From Gammaproteobacteria bacterium (lineage in GTDB: Bacteria > Pseudomonadota > Gammaproteobacteria > Steroidobacterales > Steroidobacteraceae), in the NCBI GenBank assembly GCA_947469285.1, contig CANIOW010000011.1, positions 1 to 64,000 on the forward strand: a stretch of DNA of 64,000 bases. The letters run 5' to 3'. Positions 1-9,173 of this stretch are shown here, in pieces. The stretch's first letter is position 1. Each line of letters begins with the position of its first letter. Both the position numbers and the translations under genes were made by a program. Under the pieces are notes generated by a model. It worked only from the letters and a program-made list of their open reading frames with translations, was not told the origin of the DNA and ran no database searches.

Positions 1-37
1 CCGGCCGGTAAGGGCGGCGCTGTCTTCGACTGACGTT

Positions 38-1132
38 TCAGGGTGCGGCGTAGCGCACCAGCTGCTCACCGGTGAAGGCGCCGATATAGAGCCCCTGTCC
101 CAGCTCGACGGCGATGGTGGCGCCGCCGATGACGCCGGCGGGGGCGGTGACGCGCAGGCGGACGGACGCTGGGTCGTCCGCTGGTAGCGTGGGGTCGAGT
201 TCCGCCACGCTGAACGGCGACCGGCAGGCGGCAGCGGCGCCGCCCGCACCGAGGCAGGCGGGCGCAAAGCTGACATCGGGAACCCCGGCGGCCAACACCG
301 TGCCACGGGGCGTCAGGCTGAGATTGTCTGGCGCGAAGCCCAGTGGAATGCGGCGGGTGATGGTTTCTGTGCGAAGGTCATAGGCCATCACGCGGTGTCC
401 GGTCCAGGCCGCAAACCACGCGCGGGTGCCGCTGGCATCGACCACAATGCCGTTGGGCGTGGGGGCCGCAGTGCCAGGCAGGTGTCGGTAATGGCCTGCG
501 GCATCGGCACGCAGCACATCGCCGGTCACTTCGCCGCTCAGCAGTCGTTGCAGGCCATCGGCCGGACCAAAATGCCGTGCATCGCCGATGATGGTGACGA
601 GAAAGCCGCCATCCGGCAGTGGCGCCACATCGTTCGGGCGCAACGGTGCGGGCAGCGGCGCGCAGCCTTGCCAGGTCAGTCGCACCTCGCCGTGGTGTTG
701 CTGCAGCTCGTAAGCTTCGATAGCGATGCGGCTGCCTTGGTTCACGGCCAGCAACCGCCAGCGGCGCTGGCCACCCGGCAGCGTCACTTGCCGCAAACCC
801 ATGCCGGAAAACTCTGCCTTCGGGTCGGGCCGGGCACAGTCCGCATCACCCCAGGCGCTGCGTTGACGCGCTCGCATCGCTACCGGACGCACGGTGCGCG
901 AGGCCAAGTTCACCACCACGAAGCGGCTGGGGCGGTCCGTGCCGGGTAGTTGAAACTCGGTTGCCAGCAAGGCTTGGCCCCCCGGTAGCGCCTCCAAGTC
1001 CTCCGGGGCATGCACCCCGGCGATGAACTCTGGCATGGCTTGTGCTTGGGCCATCTGCGGCGCTCCGCCCATGGCCAAGAGGGTTAACCAGGCCGCGGGT
1101 GCATGTCGCAGGGGGTGGGTGCTGGCCAGCAT
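38..1132 (-). CDS. Secreted paraoxonase/SMP-30-like beta-propeller protein
   Basis: Predicted exported protein of about 364 residues. The start chosen is the ATG at 1132, which opens directly onto a signal peptide ending near a run of AQAQA; an upstream in-frame extension to 1180 would bury it. The middle of the protein has repeated propeller-strand patterns, with PNDVAPLPDGGFLV near the centre and PNGIVVDASG later, followed by a PDNLSL segment. This resembles the Asn/Asp calcium-site regions of the paraoxonase, gluconolactonase and SMP-30 group. Those families hydrolyse lactones or esters, but no substrate can be named here. It lies divergently from the M20 peptidase, whose start is about 135 bp away. 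The propeller fold is a fair inference; the enzyme activity is not established. Confidence 0.6.
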   Translation of the reverse strand: MLASTHPLRHAPAAWLTLLAMGGAPQMAQAQAMPEFIAGVHAPEDLEALPGGQALLATEFQLPGTDRPSRFVVVNLASRTVRPVAMRARQRSAWGDADCARPDPKAEFSGMGLRQVTLPGGQRRWRLLAVNQGSRIAIEAYELQQHHGEVRLTWQGCAPLPAPLRPNDVAPLPDGGFLVTIIGDARHFGPADGLQRLLSGEVTGDVLRADAAGHYRHLPGTAAPTPNGIVVDASGTRAWFAAWTGHRVMAYDLRTETITRRIPLGFAPDNLSLTPRGTVLAAGVPDVSFAPACLGAGGAAAACRSPFSVAELDPTLPADDPASVRLRVTAPAGVIGGATIAVELGQGLYIGAFTGEQLVRYAAP

Positions 1133-1267
1133 AAAGTAGGATCCCGGTTGGTCTGGTGACTTTGGCCTACGATGGTGCACGAATTTTCCTCCCGGTGGGT
1201 GGTAAGCCCGCTCCCCGCCGCCGTGGTGGCTGGAGTACCCTGTGGGCTTCTATGCGTTGGAGGCTTT

Positions 1268-2677
1268 ATGCGCTGCTATGCCGTTTCGTTTTCCCTGGCC
1301 TTCTGCCTGCTCGTTGGCACGGCATCGGCGGCAGCACCGCCTGTGCTCACGCCGCAGCAAACTAAAGCGCGCGAGCTGCTGGCCAAGATCATCAGCTATA
1401 AGAGCGCCGTGGGCCCTGACGAAACGCCAGCGCTGGCAGAGTATCTGGCCGGAGAGTTCCGCAGTGCGGGTTTCAAGGAAGAAGACCTGCTGCTGGAGCG
1501 CTACAAGGACACAGCTTATTTGGTGGTGCGTTATCGCGGCCAACCAAAGCCAGGGCACAAGGCGCAACCGCCTATTTTGCTGCTGTCCCACTTGGATGTG
1601 GTGCCAGCGCTGCGTGAGCACTGGAAGCGCGACCCGTTCCAGCTAGACGAGGCCAATGGTTTTTTCTACGGGCGCGGTACGCTGGACGTGAAGAGCGGCG
1701 TGGCCGTGCTAACGCTGTTGTTTCAGCGTCTGAAGCAGGAACATTTTGTACCGACGCGCGATTTGGTGGTGGTGTTCAGTGGCGATGAAGAAACCACCGG
1801 CGAGACCACCCAAGAGCTGCTGACCAAGCACCGCGACTGGGTGGACGCCGAGTACGCGCTCAATACCGACGCTGGCGGCGGCACGCTGGCGCCGGATGGC
1901 ACTGCGCGTTCGTACAATATCCAGACCGCCGAAAAAACCTACGCCAGCTACAAGCTTAGTGTCTACAACACGGGTGGGCACAGTTCACGCCCGCGCCAGG
2001 ACAATGCCATCTACGAACTGGCGGATGCCCTTAAAGCGGTGCAGGCTTACCGCTTTCCGGTGATGTGGTCGGACACCACTCTCGGTTACTTCAAGGCCAT
2101 GGGTGCCACCACGGCCGGGCCGGTAGGCGCCGCCATGCAGGCGTTTGCCGCCAAGCCGCAAGATGCCGCTGCGGCAGAAGTGTTGTGGAATGATCCCAAT
2201 TACGTAGGCCCTACCCGCACCACTTGCATTCCCACCCTGCTGCGCGGCGGCCACGCGGAGAACGCGCTGCCGCAGCAGGCCAGTGCCACGATCAACTGCC
2301 GGTTGTTTCCTGGCGTGAAGCCGGACGAAGTGCAGCAAACCTTGCAGTCACTGGTGGGGAAGGCTGTGGAAGTCACGGTGCTCGGCGACCCTCATTACAG
2401 TGAAGGTTCGCCCTTGCGTGCGGATGTGATGGCGGCGGTGACCGCTGCGGTGCATGCACGGTTTCCAGGCATTCCGCTAATCCCTATTCAGGAATCGGGT
2501 GCCACTGACGGCATTTTCTACCGGGCCGCGGGCATTCCCACCTACGGTATCAGTGAAATCTTCATCAGGCCGCAGGATCAGTTTGCTCACGGCCTGGACG
2601 AACGCATTCCGGTACAGAGCTACTACGATGGGCTCGACCACTGGTACCGCATCGTCAAGACGCTGGCGGGGCGCTGA
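1268..2677 (+). CDS. Exported M20-family metallopeptidase
   Basis: Zinc-dependent M20 carboxypeptidase/deacetylase-type enzyme of about 469 residues. The ATG at 1268 is chosen because it begins a clean signal peptide (MRCYAVSFSLAFCLLVG... ending TASA), while the longer open frame from 1172 gives an unlikely leader. Visible M20 metal ligands are the His and Asp in LLSHLDVVP, the Asp in GRGTLDVKSG, the Glu pair in SGDEETTG, an Asp in NTDAGGG and a late His in DQFAHGLDERI. The catalytic and dimerisation domains appear complete, so it is probably an active periplasmic peptidase or N-acyl-amino-acid hydrolase. The exact substrate is unknown. The amidase gene starts about 110 bp downstream on the same strand. 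Confidence 0.85.
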   Translation: MRCYAVSFSLAFCLLVGTASAAAPPVLTPQQTKARELLAKIISYKSAVGPDETPALAEYLAGEFRSAGFKEEDLLLERYKDTAYLVVRYRGQPKPGHKAQPPILLLSHLDVVPALREHWKRDPFQLDEANGFFYGRGTLDVKSGVAVLTLLFQRLKQEHFVPTRDLVVVFSGDEETTGETTQELLTKHRDWVDAEYALNTDAGGGTLAPDGTARSYNIQTAEKTYASYKLSVYNTGGHSSRPRQDNAIYELADALKAVQAYRFPVMWSDTTLGYFKAMGATTAGPVGAAMQAFAAKPQDAAAAEVLWNDPNYVGPTRTTCIPTLLRGGHAENALPQQASATINCRLFPGVKPDEVQQTLQSLVGKAVEVTVLGDPHYSEGSPLRADVMAAVTAAVHARFPGIPLIPIQESGATDGIFYRAAGIPTYGISEIFIRPQDQFAHGLDERIPVQSYYDGLDHWYRIVKTLAGR

Positions 2678-2789
2678 GCGGCACCCGCTGCATGCCGTGC
2701 GCTCCTAAAGGCTAGCAACACCGCAATATGCCACCGCAGCCAAGTCTTACTGCGTAAGATTCGACCAACCAGTAACGCATGGGGGCGTG

Positions 2790-4328
2790 ATGGACGCAGA
2801 GCGACGCAGATGGCTCGGGCAGGCAATGGCGGCGGGCCTGGTGTTGGCAGCGTTGCCGGGCGAAGGCTGGGCGGGAGCGGACCCGGTGGCGGGCGCGCCG
2901 GCTTGGTCACTGCCGCCGCTGGATGCGCTGGATGCGTTCGATGCCACCGGGCTGGCGGCGCTCGTTGCCCGCCGCAAGGTGTCACCGGGCGAGTTACTCG
3001 ACCGTGCTTTGCGCCGCGCGGCAGCTATCGCACCGCTCAAGGCTTTGAGTGTCATGACGGAGGAAGTGGCTCGCGCCGCCCTCGCCAAGCCTTTGTCCGG
3101 TCCGTTCGCCGGCGTGCCCTTTCTGTTGAAGGATCTGGCGGTGGAGCTGCAAGGCACACGCACCACCAATGGCAGTCGTTTCTTCGCTGAACAGGCCGCC
3201 GCTACTGCTGACGGCGAACTGGTACAGCGTTTCAAGCGCGCGGGCCTGGTCATCTTCGGCAAGACCACTTGCCCTGAGCTGGGGCTCTCTTCATCCACAG
3301 AGTCGGCGCTGCATGGCCCCACGCGCAATCCTTGGAATGTTGCCAGGGTGGCGGGGGGATCTTCAGGCGGTGCGGCGGTCGCGGTGGCCAGCGGGGTGGT
3401 GCCCATGGCCCATGCCAGTGATGGTGGTGGCTCTATTCGCATTCCGGCCTCGTGCTGCGGCCTGTTGGGGCTGAAGCCCTCGCGTGCGCGGGTGCCGTTT
3501 CCCAACGAGCATTTTAGTGGCTGGGGTGGGTTGTCCACGCAGTTTGCCATCACGCGCAGCGTGCGCGATGCGGCCGGGCTCTTGGATGCAGTGGCTGGCC
3601 CGGCACCAGGCGCGCCCGGCCCCGATGCGCCCGCCCAGGGTCGGTTTGTCGCCGCGCTGCGGGCGGCTCCAAGCAAGCTGCGGATCGCGGTGCTGCCGGC
3701 GCCGCTCAATGGTGGCCCGGTCGACGCCGCCTGTCAGCAGGCGGTGGCAGCGACCATCCAACTCTGCTCCTCCCTGGGCCACACCGTGCGCGAGGCGCGG
3801 CCGGTGATCGATGTGGCGGCGTATCAGGGGGCTTTCGCCACCATGGTCAGCGTGGGCATTGCCCGGTCACTGGATGAACGTGCCAAGGTGCTCGGGCGGC
3901 CTTGTACGGAAGCGGATGTGGAACACATGACCTGGTTGGTCGCGATGGGCGGGCGTGCAGTCACGGCCACAGCGTATAGCGCCGCGCTCGACGCCATGGA
4001 CCGGGCGGCGGCGCAGATGGCGCTGTTTCATCGGGACTACGACCTGTTGCTGTCACCAACGCTGGCGGCACCGCCGCTGCCGTTGGGTGTGCTCCGTCTC
4101 GACGCCGACCCGGCTCTGTTCGCTCGCGAATCCACGCGGTTCTCCCCTTACACCTCGCTCGCCAATGTCACCGGGCAGCCAGCGATGTCGGTGCCGCTGC
4201 ATTGGACGTCGGACGGGTTGCCGGTAGGGGTGATGTTTCAGGGTCGCTACGGCGAGGACGCGTTGCTGTTGGCGCTGGCGGCACAACTCGAACGGGCCCA
4301 GCCCTGGGCTACTCGCCGGCCTGGTTGA
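2790..4328 (+). CDS. Amidase-signature family hydrolase with Tat-like signal
   Basis: Amidase-signature enzyme of about 512 residues. The start is ambiguous between GTG at 2787 and the adjacent ATG at 2790; ATG is preferred. The N-terminus MDAERRRWLGQAMAAG resembles a twin-arginine signal followed by a hydrophobic stretch and an Ala-rich cleavage region, so periplasmic export is likely. The Ser-cisSer-Lys triad is visible: Lys in FLLKDLAVE, the Ser pair in GGSSGGAAVA and the nucleophile region SDGGGSIRIPASCCG. The family hydrolyses amide bonds in many contexts, including peptide amides, aryl amides and nitrile-derived amides. The substrate cannot be deduced. It follows the exported M20 peptidase on the same strand, so the two may act together on peptide-like material. 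Confidence 0.85.
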   Translation: MDAERRRWLGQAMAAGLVLAALPGEGWAGADPVAGAPAWSLPPLDALDAFDATGLAALVARRKVSPGELLDRALRRAAAIAPLKALSVMTEEVARAALAKPLSGPFAGVPFLLKDLAVELQGTRTTNGSRFFAEQAAATADGELVQRFKRAGLVIFGKTTCPELGLSSSTESALHGPTRNPWNVARVAGGSSGGAAVAVASGVVPMAHASDGGGSIRIPASCCGLLGLKPSRARVPFPNEHFSGWGGLSTQFAITRSVRDAAGLLDAVAGPAPGAPGPDAPAQGRFVAALRAAPSKLRIAVLPAPLNGGPVDAACQQAVAATIQLCSSLGHTVREARPVIDVAAYQGAFATMVSVGIARSLDERAKVLGRPCTEADVEHMTWLVAMGGRAVTATAYSAALDAMDRAAAQMALFHRDYDLLLSPTLAAPPLPLGVLRLDADPALFARESTRFSPYTSLANVTGQPAMSVPLHWTSDGLPVGVMFQGRYGEDALLLALAAQLERAQPWATRRPG

Positions 4329-4391
4329 ACACAGTTTTTTTACCGCACGCAGTCTTTCCACTGTGGTGCCTTTTTGCAGGACGCTCTTTGC

Positions 4392-5237
4392 ATGCAACTT
4401 GAACCAGGACAGATTGCGGTAGTAACCGGTGCCGCCAGCGGCATTGGTCGGGCCCTGGCCTTGGCGTTCCGGGCTGCCGGGCTGCAGGTGGTTGCGACCG
4501 ACATGAACGCCAGCGCGCTGCAGGCGCTGCAAACGGCAGCACTCGCGGATGGCCGTGAGGCGCAGTTCGACACGGTGGTGCTCGATGTGCGCGACGCCGC
4601 AGCGCTGGAAGCTCTGGCCGCGCAGCTGGAGACGCGTGGTGGTGCGGCAGTGTTGTGCAACAACGCCGGTGTGATGGTGCCCCGCACGCTGTGGGAACAC
4701 AGCGATGCGGAGTGGCGCTGGCTGATGGATGTCAATGTGAACGGGGTGATGAACGGCTTACGCGCGTTCATCCCTCGTATGTTGGCGCGCGGGACGCCGG
4801 CGCATGTGGTGAATACTTGCTCCATGGGTGGCTTCCTGACCTCGCCCATCCTCGGTGGTTATAGCGCCACGAAATTTGCGGTGCGTGCGCTGACGGAATC
4901 GCTGCTCTATGACTTGCAGGCCCGCAGCGCCAACATCGGGGTATCGATGTTGGCGCCTGGCGCTGTGAATACCGGTATTTTCGAGCGCCGTGCGGAGGCG
5001 CCGGAAACGGAAGATGCCATGACGGCAGGAGCGCGTGAAATGATGCGTCAGGGCGTTGCGAAAACGGGCTCGCCACCGGCAGAGATTGCGAACCTGGTGC
5101 TGGCAGCCATCAACGCCGACCGTTATTTTGTGTTCCCGCACCCCTATCTGTCGGCCATCACCGATAACGCCGCGGCCATTGCCAGCCTGCAGAACCCAAC
5201 GTTCGATTGGGCGGCCACCTGGAAAACAGATCCCTAA
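4392..5237 (+). CDS. SDR-family NAD(P)-dependent oxidoreductase
   Basis: Classical short-chain dehydrogenase/reductase of 281 residues. The ATG at 4392 is chosen because an AGGA sequence lies about 10 bp upstream and the protein then starts just before the cofactor fold; a TTG start at 4374 is also open. The nucleotide-binding glycine motif is VVTGAASGIGRALA, followed by NNAGV and the catalytic YSATK with a Ser in CSMGGF. The protein is therefore a complete and probably active Rossmann-fold oxidoreductase. Substrate and cofactor preference are unknown. It is about 60 bp downstream of the amidase and convergent with the FGE-like gene. Confidence 0.85.
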   Translation: MQLEPGQIAVVTGAASGIGRALALAFRAAGLQVVATDMNASALQALQTAALADGREAQFDTVVLDVRDAAALEALAAQLETRGGAAVLCNNAGVMVPRTLWEHSDAEWRWLMDVNVNGVMNGLRAFIPRMLARGTPAHVVNTCSMGGFLTSPILGGYSATKFAVRALTESLLYDLQARSANIGVSMLAPGAVNTGIFERRAEAPETEDAMTAGAREMMRQGVAKTGSPPAEIANLVLAAINADRYFVFPHPYLSAITDNAAAIASLQNPTFDWAATWKTDP

Positions 5238-5277
5238 GCTCGCTCTTTGGCGAGTGATGCGCTGACGGGCCTGGCTG

Positions 5278-6222
5278 TCAGTGCGCGGCGCGTCGTGGCC
5301 GCACGGTGCGAAACCCGATATGCGAGGTCCCCAGGTCTTCGGTCCCCGGCTGCCGCGCGGCGGGGCGGTAACGCGCACAGAAGTGTTCGGTACAGAGGTA
5401 GGACCCGCCCTTGAGAATGCGGGCCGGTTCAGCAGTGGCCACGCCGGTGGCCGCATAGCTGTCGCGGGTCCATTCCCAGACGTTGCCCAGCAGGTCGTAA
5501 AGCCCAAGCGGGTTAGCGCCAAAGCAGCCCACTGGCGCGGTGCCTACATAGCCGTCTGCGGCCGTATTGTGGCGTGGGAAATCCCCTTGAAACGTATTGG
5601 CGGCAAAGCTGCCATCGGCTTTGCGTGGTGGCTCCAACATGGCCGTGGGGGCTGTGCCATATCGTGCAGCACGCTCCCATTGCGCTTCGGTGGGCAGCTC
5701 GCGCCCCGCCCAGTGCGCATAGGCCAGCGCGTCGTCGTAGGTGACGTGCACCACGGGGTGCTGCAGGCGCTGCGCGATGCTGCTCCCCGGGCCTTCCGGA
5801 TGATGCCAGTTCGCGCCGGGCGTAAATACCCACCAGCTGTCCGCGGGTGCGGCGGGCTGACTGGGTGCGCGAAAGACCACGGAACCAGGTGCTTGCAGGG
5901 CAGCGGGAACCTGCGGCCGGTCGGCCCAGCCGCGTTCTGCCTGGGTGCGATAGCCCGTGGCTTTCACGAAGGCGGCGAACTGCGCGTTGGTCACCTCGGT
6001 GCGGTCCATGAAAAAGCTGGGCACGTCCACTTCACGGGGGCGGCTCTCTTCCGGTAATACGCGGTCCATGCCCATGGCAAAACGCCCGCCCGGGACGCGC
6101 ACTTCCCCGGGCGATACCGGGCAGGCCACTACCGGGGTGTTAACCGCAGCAATGGCCGTACCGGGGATTGCCAGACCTAGCACCAACAGCACGGACAGCA
6201 GCAGGGGGAATGAACGGGACAT
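5278..6222 (-). CDS. Secreted formylglycine-generating enzyme (SUMF1/FGE family)
   Basis: FGE-sulfatase fold protein of 314 residues. An N-terminal signal peptide of about 25 residues ends near AIAAVN. The body begins with VPGGRFAMG, as in SUMF1 proteins, continues through DRTEVTNAQFAAF and GRELPTEAQWERAAR, and ends with GNVWEWTRD and GGSYLCTEHFCARYRPAAR. Two cysteines (about 277 and 282) sit in the C-x4-C spacing of the catalytic, copper-binding cysteines of true FGEs; many FGE-like proteins lack them. Genuine FGEs oxidise a sulfatase Cys to formylglycine. No sulfatase gene is in this window. It is divergent from the sulfate-activation genes cysD-cysNC, so a link to sulfur metabolism is possible but not proven. 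Secretion is unusual for a bacterial FGE. Confidence 0.8.
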   Translation of the reverse strand: MSRSFPLLLSVLLVLGLAIPGTAIAAVNTPVVACPVSPGEVRVPGGRFAMGMDRVLPEESRPREVDVPSFFMDRTEVTNAQFAAFVKATGYRTQAERGWADRPQVPAALQAPGSVVFRAPSQPAAPADSWWVFTPGANWHHPEGPGSSIAQRLQHPVVHVTYDDALAYAHWAGRELPTEAQWERAARYGTAPTAMLEPPRKADGSFAANTFQGDFPRHNTAADGYVGTAPVGCFGANPLGLYDLLGNVWEWTRDSYAATGVATAEPARILKGGSYLCTEHFCARYRPAARQPGTEDLGTSHIGFRTVRPRRAAH

Positions 6223-6247
6223 CCTTAAATGATACTGCTTGCGAGCG

Positions 6248-6302
6248 GCCTATGAGCCGCCTATGAGTCGCCTACGAGCCGCCTATGAGTCGCCTACGAG
6301 CC
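6248..6302. repeat. Five tandem 11-bp repeats upstream of cysD
   Basis: Five head-to-tail copies of an 11-bp unit with consensus GCCTAYGAGYC, starting at 6248, 6259, 6270, 6281 and 6292. The variants TATGAGTC and TACGAGCC alternate in copies 2-5. The array lies in the divergent intergenic region between the FGE-like gene (start 6222) and cysD (start 6394). The 11-bp period is close to one DNA helical turn, so bound proteins would sit on one face. It may also be a replication-slippage minisatellite. Confidence 0.85.
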
Positions 6303-6393
6303 GCGTGAGTGCCATGCGCGGCATTCCGGAACGTTATGACGCCGATACGCGAACATCTGTACCCTTCTTATGCTAGTTGGTTATAGTCCGGCC

Positions 6394-7299
6394 ATGAACA
6401 CGCTGTCTCCGCACTTGCAACGACTCGAAGCTGAGGCCATCCACATCCTGCGCGAGGTCGCCGCGGAGTGTGCTCACCCCGTCATGCTGTATTCCATCGG
6501 CAAGGATTCAGGCGTGATGGTGCATTTGGCACTCAAGGCCTTCTTTCCGGCCAAGCCGCCGTTTCCGTTGCTGCATGTGGATACGCAGTGGAAATTTCGC
6601 GAGATGATTGAGCATCGCGATGCGCTCGTCGCCCAGCATGGCCTTGAATTGCTGGTGCACACCAATCCGGAAGGCATCGCACGCGGCATCAGCCCGGTGG
6701 CTTCCGGGTCTTCGGTGCACACGCAGGTGATGAAGACCGACGCCCTGAAGCAGGCGCTCGACCATTACGGATTTGATGCCGCCTTTGGCGGCGCGCGTCG
6801 CGACGAGGAAAAGAGCCGCGCCAAGGAGCGGGTATTTTCCTTCCGCGCGCCGGGCCATGTGTGGGACCCGCGTCGCCAGCGACCGGAACTGTGGAATCTC
6901 TACAACTCGCGTATCCGTTTGGGCGAAACCCTGCGCGTGTTTCCGTTATCCAACTGGACGGAAATGGACGTGTGGGAATACACCCGTGCCGAGGGCATTC
7001 CCGTGGTGCCGCTGTATTTTGCGGCGCCGCGTCCGGTGGTCAAGCGCGAAGGCCAGTGGATCGTCCGTGATGATGAGCGCCTGCCGCTGCTGGCCGGCGA
7101 GCAGCCCGAAATGCGTCGTGTGCGCTTTCGGTCGTTGGGCTGCTACCCGTTGTCGGCGGCCATCGACAGCGATGCGGACACGCTGGATGACATCATTGAA
7201 GAAATGCGTGTGTCACGCAGCTCGGAGCGCGCAGGACGGCTGATCGACAGCGACGAAGCCGCTTCCATGGAAAAGAAAAAGCGCGAAGGATATTTCTGA
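6394..7299 (+). CDS. cysD: Sulfate adenylyltransferase subunit 2 (CysD)
   Basis: Catalytic subunit of ATP sulfurylase, which makes adenosine 5'-phosphosulfate from sulfate and ATP with the GTPase subunit CysN. The ATG at 6394 gives 301 residues, matching the usual CysD length. The PP-loop-type ATP site [16 protein letters not shown] is clear near the N-terminus. [15 protein letters not shown] and LFPLSNWTE-type segments (here [14 protein letters not shown]) and the C-terminal [10 protein letters not shown] are typical. The stop overlaps the start of cysNC as TGATG, so the two are translationally coupled. The upstream region holds the 11-bp tandem array. Confidence 0.97.
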   Translation: MNTLSPHLQRLEAEAIHILREVAAECAHPVMLYSIGKDSGVMVHLALKAFFPAKPPFPLLHVDTQWKFREMIEHRDALVAQHGLELLVHTNPEGIARGISPVASGSSVHTQVMKTDALKQALDHYGFDAAFGGARRDEEKSRAKERVFSFRAPGHVWDPRRQRPELWNLYNSRIRLGETLRVFPLSNWTEMDVWEYTRAEGIPVVPLYFAAPRPVVKREGQWIVRDDERLPLLAGEQPEMRRVRFRSLGCYPLSAAIDSDADTLDDIIEEMRVSRSSERAGRLIDSDEAASMEKKKREGYF

Positions 7300-9173
7300 T
7301 GCAGGCCTTACCCGATTCGCCGCTTGCCAGCGACGCGCCGAAGGCCGGTCGCGGTCTGCTGCGTTTTCTCACCTGCGGTAGCGTGGACGATGGCAAATCC
7401 ACGCTCATCGGCCGCTTGCTGTATGACTGCGGCAACCTCCCCGACGACCAGTTGGCCGCGCTCGAACGCGACAGCCGCAAGCACGGCACCACTGGCGAAG
7501 ATCTGGACTTGGCCTTGCTGGTGGATGGCCTTGAGGCCGAGCGTGAGCAGGGCATTACCATCGATGTCGCTTACCGCTATTTTTCCTCGCCACGCCGTGC
7601 TTTCATTGTGGCTGATACCCCTGGTCACGAGCAGTACACCCGCAACATGGCTACCGGCGCTTCCAATGCCGATGCCGCGGTGCTGCTGGTGGATGCGCGC
7701 AAGGGCTTGCTGGTGCAAACGCGCCGCCATGCGTATCTGTGCTCGCTCCTCGGGCTGCGCCATGTGGTGGTCGCGGTCAACAAGATCGACTTAGTCGCCG
7801 ATGGCGAGTCGGTGTTTCAGCAGATCGAAGCCGATATCCGTGCGTTTACCGCGTCGTTGGGTTTCATTACCTTGGCCGCGGTGCCGGTGTCTGCACGCTT
7901 TGGCGACAACATCTCTACGCCCTCGTCGCGTCTGCCTTGGTATACCGGCCCCACGCTGTTGGGCTGGCTGGAAACGCTGGATATCACGCACGATCGCGAC
8001 CACTCCCCGTTACGTTTTCCGGTGCAGTACGTCAACCGCCCGAATGTCGACTTCCGCGGCTATGCGGGCACGGTCTCCAGTGGGGTGGTGCGTGCCGGAG
8101 ACCCGGTGGTGGTGGCCGGCTCTGGCCGCCAGACGGTGGTGACGCGCATTGTGACGGCCGACGGCGATCTGCTGGAGGCGCGCGCGGGTCAAGCCGTGAC
8201 TCTGACGCTAGAAGACGAGATCGACATTGCACGCGGCGATGTCCTGTCCGCACCCGACACGCGCCCTGAAGTGGCGGACCAGTTCGCGGCCCATCTGTTG
8301 TGGATGGCGGAAGAAGAGCTGCTGCCGGGACGCCCCTACCTGATGCGTCTTGGCACGGCTACGGTGCCCGTGCGGGTCACCAGCATTCGGCATAAGGTGG
8401 ACGTGAATTCGCTAGAACATCTGGCCGCGCGCACCTTGCACCTGAATGAGGTGGGGTTTTGCAACTTGTCGACGCCTACACCGGTAGCGGTAGACCCCTA
8501 CACAGAATTCCCCGGGACCGGCGCGTTCATTCTGATTGATCGCCAGACCAATGCCACGGTGGGCGCAGGCATGGTGTCGTTCGCACTACGGCGTGCCACG
8601 AACGTGCATCGACAAGCACTGACCGTGGACCGTGTGGCACGCGAGCAGCTCAACGCGCATCCGGCCAAAGCCATCTGGTTTACCGGACTGTCGGGTTCTG
8701 GAAAATCCACCATCGCCAATGCGCTGGAGCAGCGTTTGCATGCCCAGGGCATTCACACTTATCTACTCGATGGGGACAACGTCCGGCACGGGCTGAACCG
8801 CGACCTGGGCTTTACCGATGCGGACCGGGTGGAAAATATCCGCCGCGTCGGCGAGGTGGCCAAACTGATGACGGATGCCGGACTCGTGGTGCTGTGCTCG
8901 TTCATCTCGCCCTTCCGCGCCGAGCGACAAATGGTGCGCGAATTGTTCAGTGCCGGCGAGTTCGTTGAAGTGTTTGTCGATACGCCCATTGAAGAATGCA
9001 TCCAGCGCGACCCGAAGGGGCTGTACGCACGTGCTCAGGCGGGCAAGCTGAAAAACTTCACTGGCATCGACTCACCCTATGAAGCGCCGGAACACCCGGA
9101 GCTGAGAATCGACACGCAGGGGCGCACCCCCGAACAGGCGGCAGATCAGTTGCTAGGGGTGCTCGGGCTCTGA
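7299..9173 (+). CDS. cysNC: Bifunctional sulfate adenylyltransferase subunit 1/APS kinase (CysNC)
   Basis: Fusion of the CysN GTPase and CysC APS kinase, 624 residues. The N-terminal EF-Tu-like GTPase shows G1 GSVDDGKS (27-34), G3 DTPGHEQY and G4 NKID, followed by beta-barrel domains up to about residue 430. The APS kinase part has its own P-loop GLSGSGKS (463-470), a [10 protein letters not shown] segment and the phospho-Ser region SFISPFR. CysN drives APS synthesis by GTP hydrolysis and CysC phosphorylates APS to PAPS. Fusion channels the labile intermediate. It is coupled to cysD by a TGATG overlap. Its 3' end overlaps the convergent trehalase-like gene by 28 bp. Confidence 0.97.
   Translation: MQALPDSPLASDAPKAGRGLLRFLTCGSVDDGKSTLIGRLLYDCGNLPDDQLAALERDSRKHGTTGEDLDLALLVDGLEAEREQGITIDVAYRYFSSPRRAFIVADTPGHEQYTRNMATGASNADAAVLLVDARKGLLVQTRRHAYLCSLLGLRHVVVAVNKIDLVADGESVFQQIEADIRAFTASLGFITLAAVPVSARFGDNISTPSSRLPWYTGPTLLGWLETLDITHDRDHSPLRFPVQYVNRPNVDFRGYAGTVSSGVVRAGDPVVVAGSGRQTVVTRIVTADGDLLEARAGQAVTLTLEDEIDIARGDVLSAPDTRPEVADQFAAHLLWMAEEELLPGRPYLMRLGTATVPVRVTSIRHKVDVNSLEHLAARTLHLNEVGFCNLSTPTPVAVDPYTEFPGTGAFILIDRQTNATVGAGMVSFALRRATNVHRQALTVDRVAREQLNAHPAKAIWFTGLSGSGKSTIANALEQRLHAQGIHTYLLDGDNVRHGLNRDLGFTDADRVENIRRVGEVAKLMTDAGLVVLCSFISPFRAERQMVRELFSAGEFVEVFVDTPIEECIQRDPKGLYARAQAGKLKNFTGIDSPYEAPEHPELRIDTQGRTPEQAADQLLGVLGL

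Noticed and set aside
2747-3709. A 320-codon antisense frame over the amidase gene
   Set aside because: Ser/Ala/Pro-rich shadow of the amidase, whose catalytic motifs are all in the plus frame.
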